Origin: Cyanophora paradoxa
Taxonomy: Eukaryota > Glaucocystophyceae > Cyanophorales > Cyanophoraceae
Length of the DNA stretch: 64,000 nucleotides
NCBI GenBank assembly: GCA_004431415.1
Contig: QPMI01000411.1
Span: 62,001 to 126,000 of the forward strand
Direction of reading: 5' to 3'
Of this stretch, positions 46,386-58,510 are shown piece by piece. The notes below the pieces were generated by a model. That model worked only from the letters and a program-made list of their open reading frames with translations. It was not told the origin of the DNA and searched no databases. How positions within the stretch are numbered: the stretch's first letter is position 1; each line of letters starts with the position of its first letter. Made by a program: the position numbers and the translations under genes.

Positions 46386-48031
46386 ATGCAGCCGCAGCCG
46401 GGCGAGTGGAGCCGGGCGCTGTTTGGCTGCTCCCCCAGCGCCCTGAAGGTCGCAGCGCTCGTCTCGCGCTTCGTGTCAGCAGCGCCCCTCCCAACGTGGC
46501 CAGGCGATGGCCGGTTGAGTTCAAATGCAGACACGGCGCTAGTCTTCTCCAGCGCCTGGTCCTACGGTGCGCTGAATTTTGTCCTGCGTTCGATGGCAAG
46601 AAATTCTTGCGTCATAATCTTCAAAGCAAGCGGTTGCGCATCGGTCCCCGTGTCCGCCAGCGCTACCGGTCTCGTATGATTTAAATCACGACATCGACGC
46701 GTGCGGTGACTGACCCCTCGGTTCGGCAGGCGAGGTGTGGGAGCCGCGGGACAACCTCGGGGACCTCGTGTGCCGCGCCGCCGCCTTCCGCCGCCCCTCG
46801 CGCCCCACCGGATACGGCCCCGCGGGGGCAGCGGCGGCGGCGGCGGCCGTCGAGGAGGCGGCCGGCCTGGACCTCCTCCGCGCCCAGGCCGCCGCCATCG
46901 CCGTCCCCGCCGGCGCCTGCCTCGTCGGCGCCGCCCTCGCCCTCCGGTGCCCGCCCCTGCTCCACCCCGCGGCCCGCCCGCCCCGCCCGACGTCGACCTG
47001 ACCCCGGCCTCGATGCAGGCGGCCGGTCTTCGTGGCCGACATCGCTTCGGCGGAGGGCGCATCCTTCCAGCGCCGCGCCGTCGCCCTCCGCGCCGGCTTC
47101 GTCTCGGGTGCGCCCCGTGCCGATGCCCCTTCCTTTTTTCAAACCAGAGGAAGACGATCAGAAAAGAAAGCCCTTAGAAGCCTTGAAGCTTCATGATCAG
47201 ACGCGGTGCGACCTGTCCCTGACTCGTGCCCGCAGCGGTGGCCTTTCCGGTCTTCCAGAAGGAGGCGGGCCCGCCGGGGCGCCCCTCCCGCGTCGCCTCC
47301 GTCGCCCTCCTCCTCTCCCGCCGCCCCTGCGCCCTCTGCCGCCCCGCCATGGTGCGATCCAGATCCGCCCCCGCCCACCGGGACCCCGGCCCCGCGCTCA
47401 ACGGGCCCCCAGGCGGCCCTGGCGAAGCTCCACGTGCGGCCCGGCAGCGGCGACGCGAACGCAGCCTCGGCGCCCTTCGAGGCCGGCTTCGAGCCGGACG
47501 TCCCCCTGGTCCCATCCCGTCCGCGGCCCGCGCGCGAGCTCGAGCTCGAGCTGAACCTCGCGCAGGACGTGTGCCTCGCGTTCGTGCGGCCGCACGTCGA
47601 GCGGGCGCCGCCCGCGCGGGCGCTGCCGCCGGTGCCCCTCTTCGCCTCGCCGCCGCGCCTGCAGCTGGGCCCGCACCTCGCGATCGCCCTCGACGTCGAC
47701 TCGGACGGGAGCCGCGCGGCGAGCCCCGCGCAGCCGCACCCGGGCCCCGCCTCCCCGGCCTCGCCCCCGTCCCCTCCATCCCCACCTCGCCTTCCCCGCC
47801 AAGCGCCCCGCCGGGGCCGTCGACCCCGAGGTCGAGGCGCTCCTGGGCCACGGCCGCTCCGAGCTCGAGGGGCCCCGGGAGGCCAAGCGGGGGCGGGCGG
47901 GGTCGCCCCCGGCCCCCGGGGACGTCTGCGGGGCGCGGGCCAAGCTGGAGGGCCTCGCCGGCGCCGCCATCCTCCTCGCCTTCCGCCAGCGGCCCCGCGC
48001 CCCCGCCGCCTCTTCCCACTCCCGCCCCTGA
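46386..48031 (+). CDS. GAF-domain protein, ends uncertain
   Basis: The supported core is a GAF domain over several exons: SALKVAALVSRFVSAAP (46430-46480), VWEPRDNLGDLVCRAAAF (46735-46790), then AGLDLLRAQAAAIAVPAG, RRPVFVADIASAEGASFQ (47025-47075) and RAGFVSAVAFPVFQK (47090-47265). The junctions at about 46945/47024 and 47107/47239 keep phase, and each intron has a suitable donor and acceptor. GAF domains bind small ligands or chromophores in signalling proteins. The rest (47410-48031) is Pro/Ala/Arg-rich; the last convincing coding stretch is VDPEVEALLGHGRSELEG to KLEGLAGAAILLAFRQ, with TGA at 48029-48031. The first exon (ATG 46386) and the frame change near 47780 are not resolved. Confidence 0.5.
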
Positions 48032-49670
48032 CCGGCGTGCGCGCCGCGCCCCAATCGCCCCGCCGAGCGTTTTCCATCTATTATACATAACTAGTCCACG
48101 TCGGGCGCCCTCCGCGTGTCTAGTTTGAGTTTGGTGTGGTGCCGACTTTGAAATCGATGTCGTCTCTTCATGATCATGTTCATGTGCATGATCAGTTGTT
48201 TGTATACGTAGGTTGTGCCTATAGCTAGCTAGTTATGGTTTGTGCTTGCGCGCTGCGCACTGCGCATGCTGGGCTTTTGTTTTGCGTTGTGGCCGGGGTT
48301 CTTATACGTATATAGACGTATACGTATACGTTTCCTTAGTTAAAACGTTGTATGATTCTTCAAAAATTAGGCCTTGTGTGTTAACTTTTATTTAAATAGT
48401 TAGTTCAACGCGTACGGTTTGCCCGACCGATCGCGAGGCGTCCCGAGCTCGAGTCCCCTGTCGGACCAGTATACGTAGATATCGATACGAAGTTAGAGAA
48501 GCAGCTGATCATAAGCCCGTGCAAGTGCCTGAGTGCAAGTGCCCCGTGCATAAGCCCGTGTACTGTACTTCGAATTCGGTAGCTGTAGCCTGTACGTAGC
48601 CTAGCTCTATATATGTAGGGCCGTGTCCGACGGTCCTCGTTGATGAACGCCTTAAGCTTGTTGGCGACTTCGAAGCCCAGCGTTATTGATTTCGATTTGG
48701 ATTTCGATTTATATTTCGATTTGGTTGACCCCGGCCCCCGGGCCCCTTGATTCAGTTAGCCTTGAAATTTCGAAGCCGCACTGCGGCAGGGCCTTCAGCT
48801 TGCTCAGCACAGCCTAGTATACGTAACTATAGCCTTAGAGCACAGTACTAGTGATCATCGGATAGCAGTGAACTTCGGAATCGAACTTCGGAATTCGAGA
48901 GAAAGCTGCCAGCTGCATGCCACACCCGAGGGCCCGCGGCCCCTCCGGATCCTACTCCGCCTACAAGTACGTATACCGAGGCCGCCCGCGGCCCCAAGAT
49001 GTAGTCTCGCCACCACCCCTTCCCCTCCCCTCCTCTTCCCCGCCCCGCCCCTGCCCGGTCCCCCCCCCGCGGCTTCCTCCCTCCCAGAGTAATAGTCTAA
49101 CATCTGTATAGTTTTGCAGTCACATCTGCAGCTGCGCATGCTAATCTTGAAAAGAATTCGAATTCGGAAGGCAAGAAGATTAAGCGCGATCTACTAGGCT
49201 ATGACGTGTAGTGCTACACATGAAAAGCACAGCCCGACCTGCTCTACATCTACTCTATCTATCTAGCCGCAAGTGAAACCGAGCCCTAAATAGACGTATA
49301 TGTATGCATATACAGAAAGAATCAAGAACTTGCAATCTACTCCCGACAGCTATGGCTATCTTTACATTACGGGAGCGTTCAAAACAACGCCGCTAGAGCT
49401 CTCCTCCCAGAGCGCGAGTGCTGTTGAAACTGCCGATCTCTGCTAGAATTTCGAAGTCGAAGCGCTGCGGGGAGCATCCGCCGCGCGCAAACGCGATGGA
49501 GCTAACCATCGAAATCACTGTTAGGGAGCTTTGAGTCTGAGGAGAAGGGGGCGAAGGAAGGGGGTGCGGGGAGTTCGAGCGGACTGGGCGCGGTCGCTTG
49601 AAAGATATCTATAGAAAAAGAGACTGCCCCGAGAGCGGGTGCTGTCGTCTGCAATCGCAAAGCGCGACGG
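48032..49670. other. Long AT-richer spacer
   Basis: Rich in ATACGTA, TAGCTA and TGATCA words (for example TACGTATA words at 48303-48330). I found no coding exon, tRNA or clear repeat longer than about 20 bp. Confidence 0.5.
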
Positions 49671-52268
49671 CTATGCGGCGGCGACCTGGTGCGCCGCGGT
49701 GGCGCGGGCGGCGGCGTCGGCGGGGGCGTCGGGCGGGGCGGGGCCGTGGGCCGAGGCGGCCTCGGCGGCGAGGGCGGCGGCGTTGTGGTTCACGAAGGCC
49801 GGCAGCGTCGCCGACTTGTGGAGGCTGTGCCCGTGCACCTGCGCGTGCGCCTCGGCGGCCGCCGGCTCCTTGTCGAGGGTCTTGCCCTGCTTGGCGAGCC
49901 AGGCCTTGACCCACTCGGTCGTGATGCTCTTCGGGCGCTCCAGCGGCATCGCCATCGCCTGGTCCCACACCAGCTGCGCCCCCGCGTCAGGGGGCGCCCC
50001 GGGCGGCGGGGCGGGGCGGGGCGGGGCGGGCCTGGGCGAGGGTGCCGATGGCGCGGGAGACGCCGAAGAGGACCGTGTAGAAGTTCTGGTGCACGAACCC
50101 GTAGTGCACCAGCAGCACCCCGCCTGCCGCCCCCCGCCTCAGCAGCGCGCCCCTGCCGGCGGGCGGGGTGGGGCGGGGCGCACTGTGGGCGTCGACGTTG
50201 GGCCACGGGTTGCGGACCTTGCCCTGCTCCATCAGCACCTTCGGCACCACCTGCCCCGACCGGCCGCGGTGAGGCGGAGAGGAGCGGGGCAGAGCCGAGC
50301 CCCGGGCCGCGTGCGCACCTCGTACATGGTGGAGACGAGCTTGAAGAGGGGGTCCTCGGGGAGGTGCTTCAACGCGAACTCGCGCTGGCACTTGTAGCGG
50401 GGGTCCGTGTTGCGGAGGACGGCGTGGCCGTAGCCCGGGATGACGCGCCCCTTGTTCAAATGCTCCCACACCATCTTCGTCAGCACCTCCACGGTCGGCT
50501 CCTGCGCGCGCCCCGGCCCCGTGAGGCCTCCCGCCGGCGGCGGCGCGCGAGGTGCCGCAGCGCACGGCGCCGTTGAGCTCGGCCTGGATCTTGTTCAGGT
50601 GCGTGAGGACCTCCTGGTTCGCCAGGCCGTGCAGGGGCCCCGCCAGGCCGCTGCGAGGGGGGCCCCGGCTCAGGCGGCGGAGGGCCGGGGAGCGGGGTGC
50701 GGGGGCCCACTTCATGCCCGCCGACACGCAGAGGAACGCGTCCGAGAGCGCCGACCCGACCCTGCGGCACCCCGGTCGGGGGGGGGGGGGGGGGGGGGGG
50801 GGGAAGCGGGGAAGGGGTACAGCGCGCACAGGTGGACGGTGTGGGCGCTGACGTTGCCGCCCTCGTGGTCCGCGTGGAGCACCTGCGACCGCGACTGAGC
50901 GCGGGGCTCCTGAAGGGGGGAGGGGGATTAGAAAGGGGGGGTACCAGGTAGAGCCTCATGAGCTCGTAGAACTCGGGGTCGTCAAAGCCGAGCATGTGGG
51001 CGAAGTTCGCCGCCCTGGGGGCGCCGTCAGAGGCGCCGGTCGGGCGCGGCGGAGAAGCGCCGGCGCGCACCAGTCGAGGGTCGGGTCCGGGGGGATGATG
51101 ACGCCGCCGCAGTACTGGTGCCGGTAGATGTGCGCCGCCACCTGCGGGGCGCGTCAGCTTGTTCCTCTTCCCTGAGAAGCATCCCATGCCAGGGCTAGCC
51201 TGCGTTATCTGGCCGAGGAGGGTCATGGCGTCCTCGAAGGTGGCGGCCCAGTACTCGGTCTTCTTCATGCCGGCCTGCGCGGAGAAGCCGCCTCAGAAAG
51301 GAAGCGGGGGCGCGGGAAGAGGAAGCTGGAAGCACCTGGTACTTGCGGGCGAAGAGGGACTGGGGCTGGAGGCCCATGAGGCCCATGGAGAGCTTGGTCA
51401 TCGGGTGCATCTCGTGCGGCAGGCTCGCCAGCAGCGACACCACCGACTCCGGCAGCTTCGACCGCGCGTGCCACTCCGCCGTGATCTGACGCCACGATGA
51501 GGCGGCGCGAGTGGGGAAGAGGCGGCGGCGGCGCGCGCACGGAGGCGGTCTGCTCTGGCGTCGGGATCTCGCCGGTCAGCAGGAACCACCAGAGCGCCTC
51601 GGGCAGAGGCTGCGGAACGTCTCTTAACTTAGAGAGACGCTCAAAAAGCGGCGCGGGCGTGGACGGACCTCTTCGCCGCCCGCGGCCTTTGGGAGCGCCT
51701 TTTGGACTTCCGGGATCGAGAGCCCCCGGAAGCGGATGCCCTGCCGGAAGTGAGGACGGCACGTCAGGTGCATGCGCTGCGCGCATGGAATGGGCGCGCA
51801 CCTCCTCAGCGTCCAGCAGGCTGCCCTCCCATATCATGCATTTGATCGCGCGCGCTCCCCCGTAGATCTGCGGAGCGGTGAGGTGGGCGTCGCGTACGTG
51901 ACGCGCAAGCATCGGCGCGCACCTGCTCTAATGTGACCTTGTCCACGACTTCGTCGCCAAACCTTGTTTTAATCTGCTTGACCTCCTCAAGTTTCCCGGG
52001 AACGAGCTGGCGCATACGCGCAAGCAGCTCCTGAGGACGGGTCAGGGCTGTTATTTGCATCAAGTAAAAATGCGCTTGCCGACTCCTTGGGGGGCGGGGC
52101 GGCTGGTGCTCCAAATCCGTAGCGGGTAGGGCAAGGAATGAGCTGCCACGGGGCTCAGCGGAGATCCCCGGCAAAGACATAAGATTGAACGGGCATGTCT
52201 TTGCTGACCTTTGGTGCTGCCGGCTCCATCACAGTCGCGGGTGCGACGTGAGCTACCGCGAGTGACAT
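49671..52268 (-). CDS. Citrate synthase, mitochondrial-type, with C-terminal extension
   Basis: ATG at 52268 ([20 protein letters not shown]), TAG at 49671-49673. It follows the eukaryotic citrate synthase family: [64 protein letters not shown], then [14 protein letters not shown]. This is followed by [34 protein letters not shown] and [16 protein letters not shown]. The two catalytic histidines and the aspartate (pig H274, H320, D375) are therefore all present. It condenses oxaloacetate and acetyl-CoA in the TCA cycle. After the usual end ([19 protein letters not shown]) the frame continues about 65 residues of Ala/His/Pro-rich sequence ending AHQVAAA, with no peroxisomal SKL. The short N-terminal exon join is less certain. 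One intron holds a G26 tract (C-run on the sense strand). Confidence 0.9.
50778..50803 (-). repeat. Poly-G (sense poly-C) tract in a citrate synthase intron
   Basis: 26 consecutive G on the plus strand, that is C on the gene's sense strand. It sits in the intron between the exons encoding SAHTVHL and [10 protein letters not shown]. Confidence 0.95.
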
Positions 52269-53450
52269 TTTGGCACTAGCGCTTGCGCCACTGTTGGACT
52301 GTGCTTTGGCTTGGAAGAAGCGTATGCTGCCGGAGACGCCACAGACCGATTGCGTGTGTGCTGCCTTCTCCCAAGGTCGTCCTCCAAAACAAAAACCGCG
52401 TCAAGGCACTTGCCCCCGTCCCTAACTCCTGTACCCTTCCATGTGCAGGGTCCAAGAGCCAAGTGCTCCGATCGGCGAGGATATCGATGGCCTCAGCAGC
52501 GTCGACAGCAGCGCCCCCATTGCCGGTGGTCAGTAACCGCCGATGCGCAAGTCAGCGGTTAGTAACCGTTGAACCGCCGATGTGACGTCGACGCATGCAT
52601 GAGCAGCGCGTCACAGGCCCGATCGCGAGGCTCACGGAACCAATTATGGTGTTTCAAGAACCGCTATAGATCATACTCTGATTCGCGCAGCTTCATGCCA
52701 CGCGCGCGGTCGCTGCCAGGCTGGATCGATATCGTGGCCATGCATATGGATCGGATATCGATCGATACGCGCGATATATATCCGGCGCGGCGCGCGCGGA
52801 GGCTGGAAGCTGCTGATCATGAGTGAGTGCGGAGTCACTGCGGACACAAAGGTCAGGATCGGACCTGTTCCATGTCCAACGGCATGCGTCGGCATCGACG
52901 AGAACGTTGTGAGCGCTAGCGCCGCCCTGCAGCAGCTGCGCATGCTCTAGGCGAGATCATAAACGCGCGTGGCCTGCAGCTGAAGCACATGCATGCACTG
53001 CTGCACGCGCAGGCAAAGTCCGGCGCCGCCCCCATCGATTCGAGATCCGGCGCCGGCATCGCCCGGCATTCTTAAATTGCCCGCAAGCGCACATCCGCCT
53101 TTAGCTTTAGCCTCGGCCTGCGCATGCGCCCCTCGCCCCGCACCCCGCGCCCCGGCCCCGGCCCCGACCCGCCCGGCCCACTGGTATACTATGATATACG
53201 TTCTACAGCTGGCCCATCCCTCATCCCCGAGGTCCGAGAGGATTGTATAGCGTGTTTCACGTCTCGGCCCGTGTACAGCGCCCCGCGCGCGCTGGCGCCT
53301 CGCACCCCGGCCTGCCCCGAATTGATGTCTAATCGTATTGTATTTGGGTTCTACTTCGACTTGAAATGCTGGCGGGATCGAGGTCTGTACAGCTTAAAAT
53401 GGGGCGGAGCTACCTGAAATCTGCAGCGGGCAGCTGGAGCTCGGCTATAG
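52269..53450. other. Spacer, no supported gene
   Basis: Lies between two minus-strand genes, with ATCGATAT and TATATATCC words near 52730-52790. No coding exon or RNA gene is apparent. Confidence 0.45.
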
Positions 53451-54464
53451 CTAGGCGGGGGCGCCGGCGCCGAGGAGGGGCCGGAGGGCGGCGAGGGCGT
53501 CGGCGAGGACGTCCTGGCGGCTGCGGGAGGCGTCCACGCGGGAGAGCAGCTCGAGCGCCGCGTACCGCTCGATCACCGGCAGCGACTCCGCCTCGAACAC
53601 CTCGAACCGCCGCCGCATCGTCTCCAGCTTGTCTGCGCGGGGGCTCGGCACGGCCTTTCACGGGGGGAGCGGATGGGGGCCCCGCGCACCGTCCGAGCGG
53701 CCCGAGGTCTCGGCCCGCAGCAGGAGCCGCCTCTGCAGCACCTCGAGCGGGGCGTCGAGGAAGAGGACGCGCGTCGGGAGCCCCGCGACGTCCTCGAAGG
53801 ACCGCGCGTCGAACAGGCGCCTCGGGAAGCCGTCGATGAGGTACGAGCCCTTCCCGCTGTTCTCCCGCATCGCCCGCGAGAGCGCCCCGATCGTCACCTG
53901 CTCACGCCGCGCGCCTCAGCGACCCGCCGAGCGCGCAGCCGAGAATCCGAAAGGTACGAGCCTCTGCAGGCACAATCTCGCCCCGTTCCATCAAGGATCT
54001 GCACGGGCGAGGGCATCAGCGATTGCAGTGCGGAGGGCGCGCGACCGCTCAGCGCAGGTCCAAGGCCGCCCGCACCGGATCGAGCGCCCCACGTCTGTGT
54101 CGGATTTCGCCTCCTCGCGCAGCAGCTCGCCCGCGCTCAAGTGGCAGGCGCCAAGCTGCAGGGCCAGCTGTGCGCACAGTGTGCCTGCAGAGCGCCGGAG
54201 TCGGCGCGCCGGCGGGATCGCAGTGGATCAAGCACCTTTGCCGCTTCCTGGTCCGCCGAGCACGAACACTCGGTTTGGCTTGCTGTCTGGCTGCTCGGTT
54301 TGAATTGCCTTCGGCGGCCCTTCCTCGTCGCTCTGCTGACGCCAAAGGCAACGCGCTACGCACAGATCGCGCGGCCCACGCAGATGCTTTTGCACAGATG
54401 CCCAAGGCAGCGCCCTTGCTGTCCGGAAAGCGCCGGGCGGCGCGAACGCCGGCCGCGCCGGCAT
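53451..54464 (-). CDS. UMP-CMP kinase family nucleoside monophosphate kinase
   Basis: The first in-frame ATG is at 54464, followed by an Arg/Ala-rich leader (about 60 residues, organellar-like). The P-loop is FVLGGPGSGKG with the codons continuing in the next exon as TQCAQLA. CHLSAGELLREEAKSD and RGEIVPAEVTIGALSRAM are the NMP-binding motifs, and YLIDGFPRR is the family signature. The short lid is characteristic of UMP-CMP kinases rather than long-lid adenylate kinases: LLLRAETSGRSDDKLETMRR. The end RVDASRSRQDVLADALAALR also matches. The stop is TAG 53451-53453. It phosphorylates UMP/CMP (and dCMP) with ATP for pyrimidine nucleotide supply. Its start is about 270 bp from the divergent nitrate transporter. 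Confidence 0.85.
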
Positions 54465-54736
54465 CCGATCTCCAGCTGCTGTTGCCGGATAATCCCGCGC
54501 TTGTCTAGCTATGCACAGCACGCTTGTCTAGCACGGCCGGGCCACGCGGCGGGATCTGGGCGGGAAGGATCAGAGGCTTACAATTGGGGTCTACCCCCTC
54601 ACAGCTTAAAAGTTAAAACCACTGGCGCCGGCATCCAGCCGCAGTTGCAGCACGCGCTGCCGCGTGGATCGGATGTAGCTAAGCCAGCGCTGTTTCCTAC
54701 TCGGCCAGACGGCCCCGGCCTCCACACGAGACAGCG

Positions 54737-57700
54737 ATGGCGCCGCCGAGCAAAGAACACCGCGAGAGCCTCGTCCCTGCGAGCCTGCCGTCTTCCTCAG
54801 AGAATCCAGACAAACCACATGACAGCGTCGGCGGCCTGCGATTCGACAGCGACGGTGCGCATTCGTTTTCATATGCGATCGCTCGTCGCTGGCCTCTGCA
54901 GCGCTTCGGTGGCCGGGCGCTGAAGCGCTTGCTTTCTTTGGACTAAACTCAGACTGACCGTTCGCGCTGCTTCCAGGTCGCAGCCTCGAGGTGCGGTTCT
55001 TTAGCTTGCAAGGCCCGCACCACAGGACGTTTCACGTTTCGTGGACGGTGCGCGGCGCAGCAGTGCTCCCCCTCCTACGCCCCTGCGCATGCGCTCACCG
55101 TTTTCGCGCGGGCCCGGCCCCGGCGTCACTCGCACGCGCAGGCCTTCTTCGTCGCTATGGTCCGGGACCGCGCGCTTCGATTCGCCGCAGGCCGTGGCGC
55201 AGCGCTCGCCCTGACTCTCAGCAGATCGCCATCTTCGGCTCGGCGCCGCTGCTGGAGACGATCAAGGACCCGGAGATGGGCATCGGCCTGGACGAGGTCT
55301 CGGTGCGCGCGCGCCCGCTCTCTGGCCTGCCGCGGGCCTCTGAAGCGGAGGGAAGATCGGCACGGCGCACGCCGCGTCCATGGCCGCGTTTCCCTACCGG
55401 TGCGGCCGCTTGCGCGTCAGGCACACACACACACACGGCGTGCGGCGCCCCCCGACCTCCCCCGCCTCACTGCACCTCGCCGCCCCCGCCCCCGCCGCCG
55501 CCGCCCGCGCACAGCTTCATGATGGGGTCGCTGTGCGACCGCTTCGGGCCGCGGCGGACGGTGGCGGCGACGCTGCTGGCGGTGTCGGTGCCGACGGCGC
55601 TGCTCGCGCTCTGCACGGACGCCGCCTCCTTCATCTGCTGCCGCTTCTTCTGCGGCCTCCTCTGGTCCGTCGCCGTCGGCTGCCAGGTCCCGTCCCCGCG
55701 CCCTCTCTCTCTCTCTCTCTTTTCGGGAGCCGCCCCCACCCCCGCCCCCGCCCCGCCCCCGACGAGCCTGCGGGGCGCAGGTCCAGATGTCCGCCATGTT
55801 CGCCCCCTCGGTGGTCCGCCTTGCGCCCCGTCCCGCGCCCTCCAGGAGGGGCCCGAAGACGTGCGCGGCGCAGATCGGTTCGGCGAACGGTTTGTGCTTG
55901 GGCATCGGGTCGGCCGGAGTGGGCGTAGCCCTGCTGTTAATGCCTCAGCTCCATCATCTCCTCAAGTTCTTCTTCCCCGCCCAGGCCCGCTCCCTCAACC
56001 CCCCGCCCCGCTCCGCGCCGAGGGGAGCGGGGCGGGGGCGCAGGTGGCGTGGCGGGTGGCGCTGCTCTTCCCCGCCCTCCTCCTCTTCCTCTCCGCCTTC
56101 GCCACCTTCACCCTCAGCCAGGACTCCCCCTCCGGCAACCTCGCTGTGCCCCCCCCCCCCCCCCCCCCCCCCCTCCCTCGCCCACTCCGTCCCTCCCTCC
56201 CTCGACGTCGGCCCTTAGGCGCGGCCGCGCGCAGGCGGGGAGGAGAGGGGCGGACCTCTCTGCCGTGCTGGCCAACCTGCGCGCCGCCGCCACCGACCTC
56301 CGCACCGTGCGCCCCACGGCCCCCCCTCCTGTGGGCCGGGCGCCGGGCGAGGCGCCCCCCCCAGTGGACGATGCACGTGGTGTGCGCGCTGTGCCTCGGG
56401 GTCGGCTGGGTCGTCTCCAACGTCATCGTCCGCTTCTACGAGATACACTTCCGGTCCGCCCGCCGCCCGCCCCGCCCCGCCCCGCCCCGCCACGCCCCGC
56501 CCCTCGCCTCGCCTCCCCGCCCGAGCGACTCTCTCCCCCGCAGCCTCGACAACCGCTCGGCGGGGCTCGTCGGGTGCGCCGGCCGCCCCCGCCCCCGTTC
56601 CTCCCTCCCGCCCGCCCGCCCGCCCCCCCGCGCTGAGAGCGGGCGGCAGGGCCCTGTTCGGGCTCAACAACGCCGTGCGCGCGTGCCTGGCGTCTCCCGG
56701 GCGGGCCCCGCGCCCTCCCTCAGCCCGCCCGCCCCCCCCCTCCCCCCCGGCAGTACGCGCGGGTGTTCGGGGGCGTCCTCTCCGACCGCGTCGCCCGCTC
56801 CCACGGCCACCTCGGCCGGTCCCCTCCCCCCCCGCCCCCCCTCGCCCCCCCGTCGCTTTCTGAGTACCCCCAGGACGCGGCTCTTCTTCCTGTTCCTCGT
56901 CCTCGAGGCCCTCTCCATGGCCGCCTTCTCCCGCGCCCCCTCGTGCGCCCGTACCCCCCTTTACTCCCCTCCCCTCTCCGGGCCCCGGCCGAGCCTCGCG
57001 CCAGGCTGCCCGTCTCCGCCCTCCTCTTCTGGCTCCTCGCCTGCTTCGTGCAGATCTGCGAGGGATTCGCCTTCTCCGTGCGCCGTACCCCCCGGCTGGG
57101 CAGCGGGCAGGCCTCCGGCCTCACCGTGCCCCCCCGCAGGTCATCCCCCTCCTCAACCCGCAGCTGGTCGGCTCCGTCGCGTCCCTCGCCGGCGCCGGCG
57201 CCAACGTCGGCGCGCCCCGCTCGTCCGCTGAAACGCCGCACCCCCCTGACGCCGCGCCCCCCCAGGGGCCTTCTTCTTCTCGTTCCTCTTCGCGTCGCCC
57301 GTGGGGCAGCCGCACGCCTTCCTCATCCTCGCCGCCATCGTCGCCGTGCGCTGTCTCCGGGGGAGCGGGGCACGCCCTTCTCCACCGAGCGCCGAGCGGC
57401 CCCGCGCAGGTGCTCGCCCCGCTGGTGCTCACGGTCCGGGTGGCGGCCCCCGCGGCGCCCCCGCCGCTGCCGCCCGAGCCGGCCGCCGCCGCCCCGGGAC
57501 GCCGGCGCCGGCAGCGCCGACGTGGCGGGCGGAGGGCGGCCCCGGAGGCTCGGCCCGGCGCTGGGCGTCGTGCGCGCCTCCTCGATGGGGCGGCGGGGCG
57601 GAGCCCCGCGGTGGCGCGGCCGCGGCGGACGGCCGGCCTCGGGGGGAGGAGGAGGGGAGGGGAGCGGGAGGGGCGGGACGGGCGCCCGCGCCATCGTCTC

Positions 57701-58054
57701 CGAGCGCTCCCTCGGCTCCCTGCGCCTCCCCACCTCCCCCGCCGCCCCCGGCCCCACGCCGCCTCCGCCTCCGTCCTCGCCCACCTGCCCCCGATCCGCC
57801 TCCCCTCCTCCCCCCCTCCCGGACCCGGGGGAGCCGCCCCCGCGCGCCCCGCCCCCGCCCCGGCCGTCGCCATGCGCCTCGGCTTCGAGGAGGAGGAGGA
57901 GGGGGAGGAGGGGTGGGACGGGGGCGGGGCGGAGGAGCCGAAGGCCGCCCCGCCCTCTGAACGACGGGGCGGCCGCGCGCCGGGCCCGCTGCCGCCCCGC
58001 CCCCTCAACGACGGGCCGGAGCCCCACATCATCAGTCTCTCCACGGAGAGGTGA
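54737..58054 (+). CDS. NRT2/NNP-family nitrate/nitrite transporter
   Basis: ATG at 54737 begins a hydrophilic N-terminus; LEVRFFSLQGPHHRTFHVSW precedes TM1 as in plant and algal NRT2. Other NNP features are MGSLCDRFGPRRTVAATLL (55520-55580), CCRFFCGLLWSVAVGCQ, VQMSAMFAPSV, NGLCLGIGSAGVGVALLLMP, VAWRVALLFPALLLFLSAF with TLSQDSPSGN, VSNVIVRFYEIHF, ARVFGGVLSDRVARSHGHLG, and the nitrate-signature-like GSVASLAGAGANVG (57170-57215). It belongs to the MFS with about 12 TM and takes up nitrate/nitrite with protons or sodium. After the last TM (near 57350) about 200 residues of Pro/Arg/Ala and Glu-rich tail lead to PHIISLSTER and TGA 58052-58054; the tail's frame is not fully certain. One intron contains a C25 tract (56149-56173). 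Confidence 0.85.
56149..56173 (+). repeat. Poly-C tract at the start of a transporter intron
   Basis: 25 consecutive C directly after a GTG donor that follows the exon encoding DSPSGNLA. Confidence 0.95.
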
Positions 58055-58510
58055 CCGGTCGCGACGCAGATCGACCTTTCTGTACATGCTCTATTGACAA
58101 TCGACCCCTCTGTCAATATATCCCGATTATCCCGTCCTCCGTTCTTGGGGTGACGGACTGAAGAAGTGGCTATGTGTACCTGGCGCCTCAGAGCCTGCTC
58201 CGAGGCTCGATGCCGTGCATATGATGCACATTGACTCTGTGACTCTCGAGATCCAGCAGGCCTGAGCACATAGCTCAGCGGCTATAGCTTCAGCGAGGCT
58301 GTAAAGCTAGTCGACGTCATAGTGCTGCTAGCCTAGTAGGCTAGGCTATATTTGGCGCCCACGAGATGATCGCAGGACCAGATAGCAACGGCTGCGGGGG
58401 TACAGGACCAGAGGACAAGGCTAAATAAGAGTGCAGAGGCCGAGGCCCTGGCAGCTGAAGGGCTAGCGACGACGCGACGGAAAGTACACGGCACTATTCA
58501 TGACCAGTTG

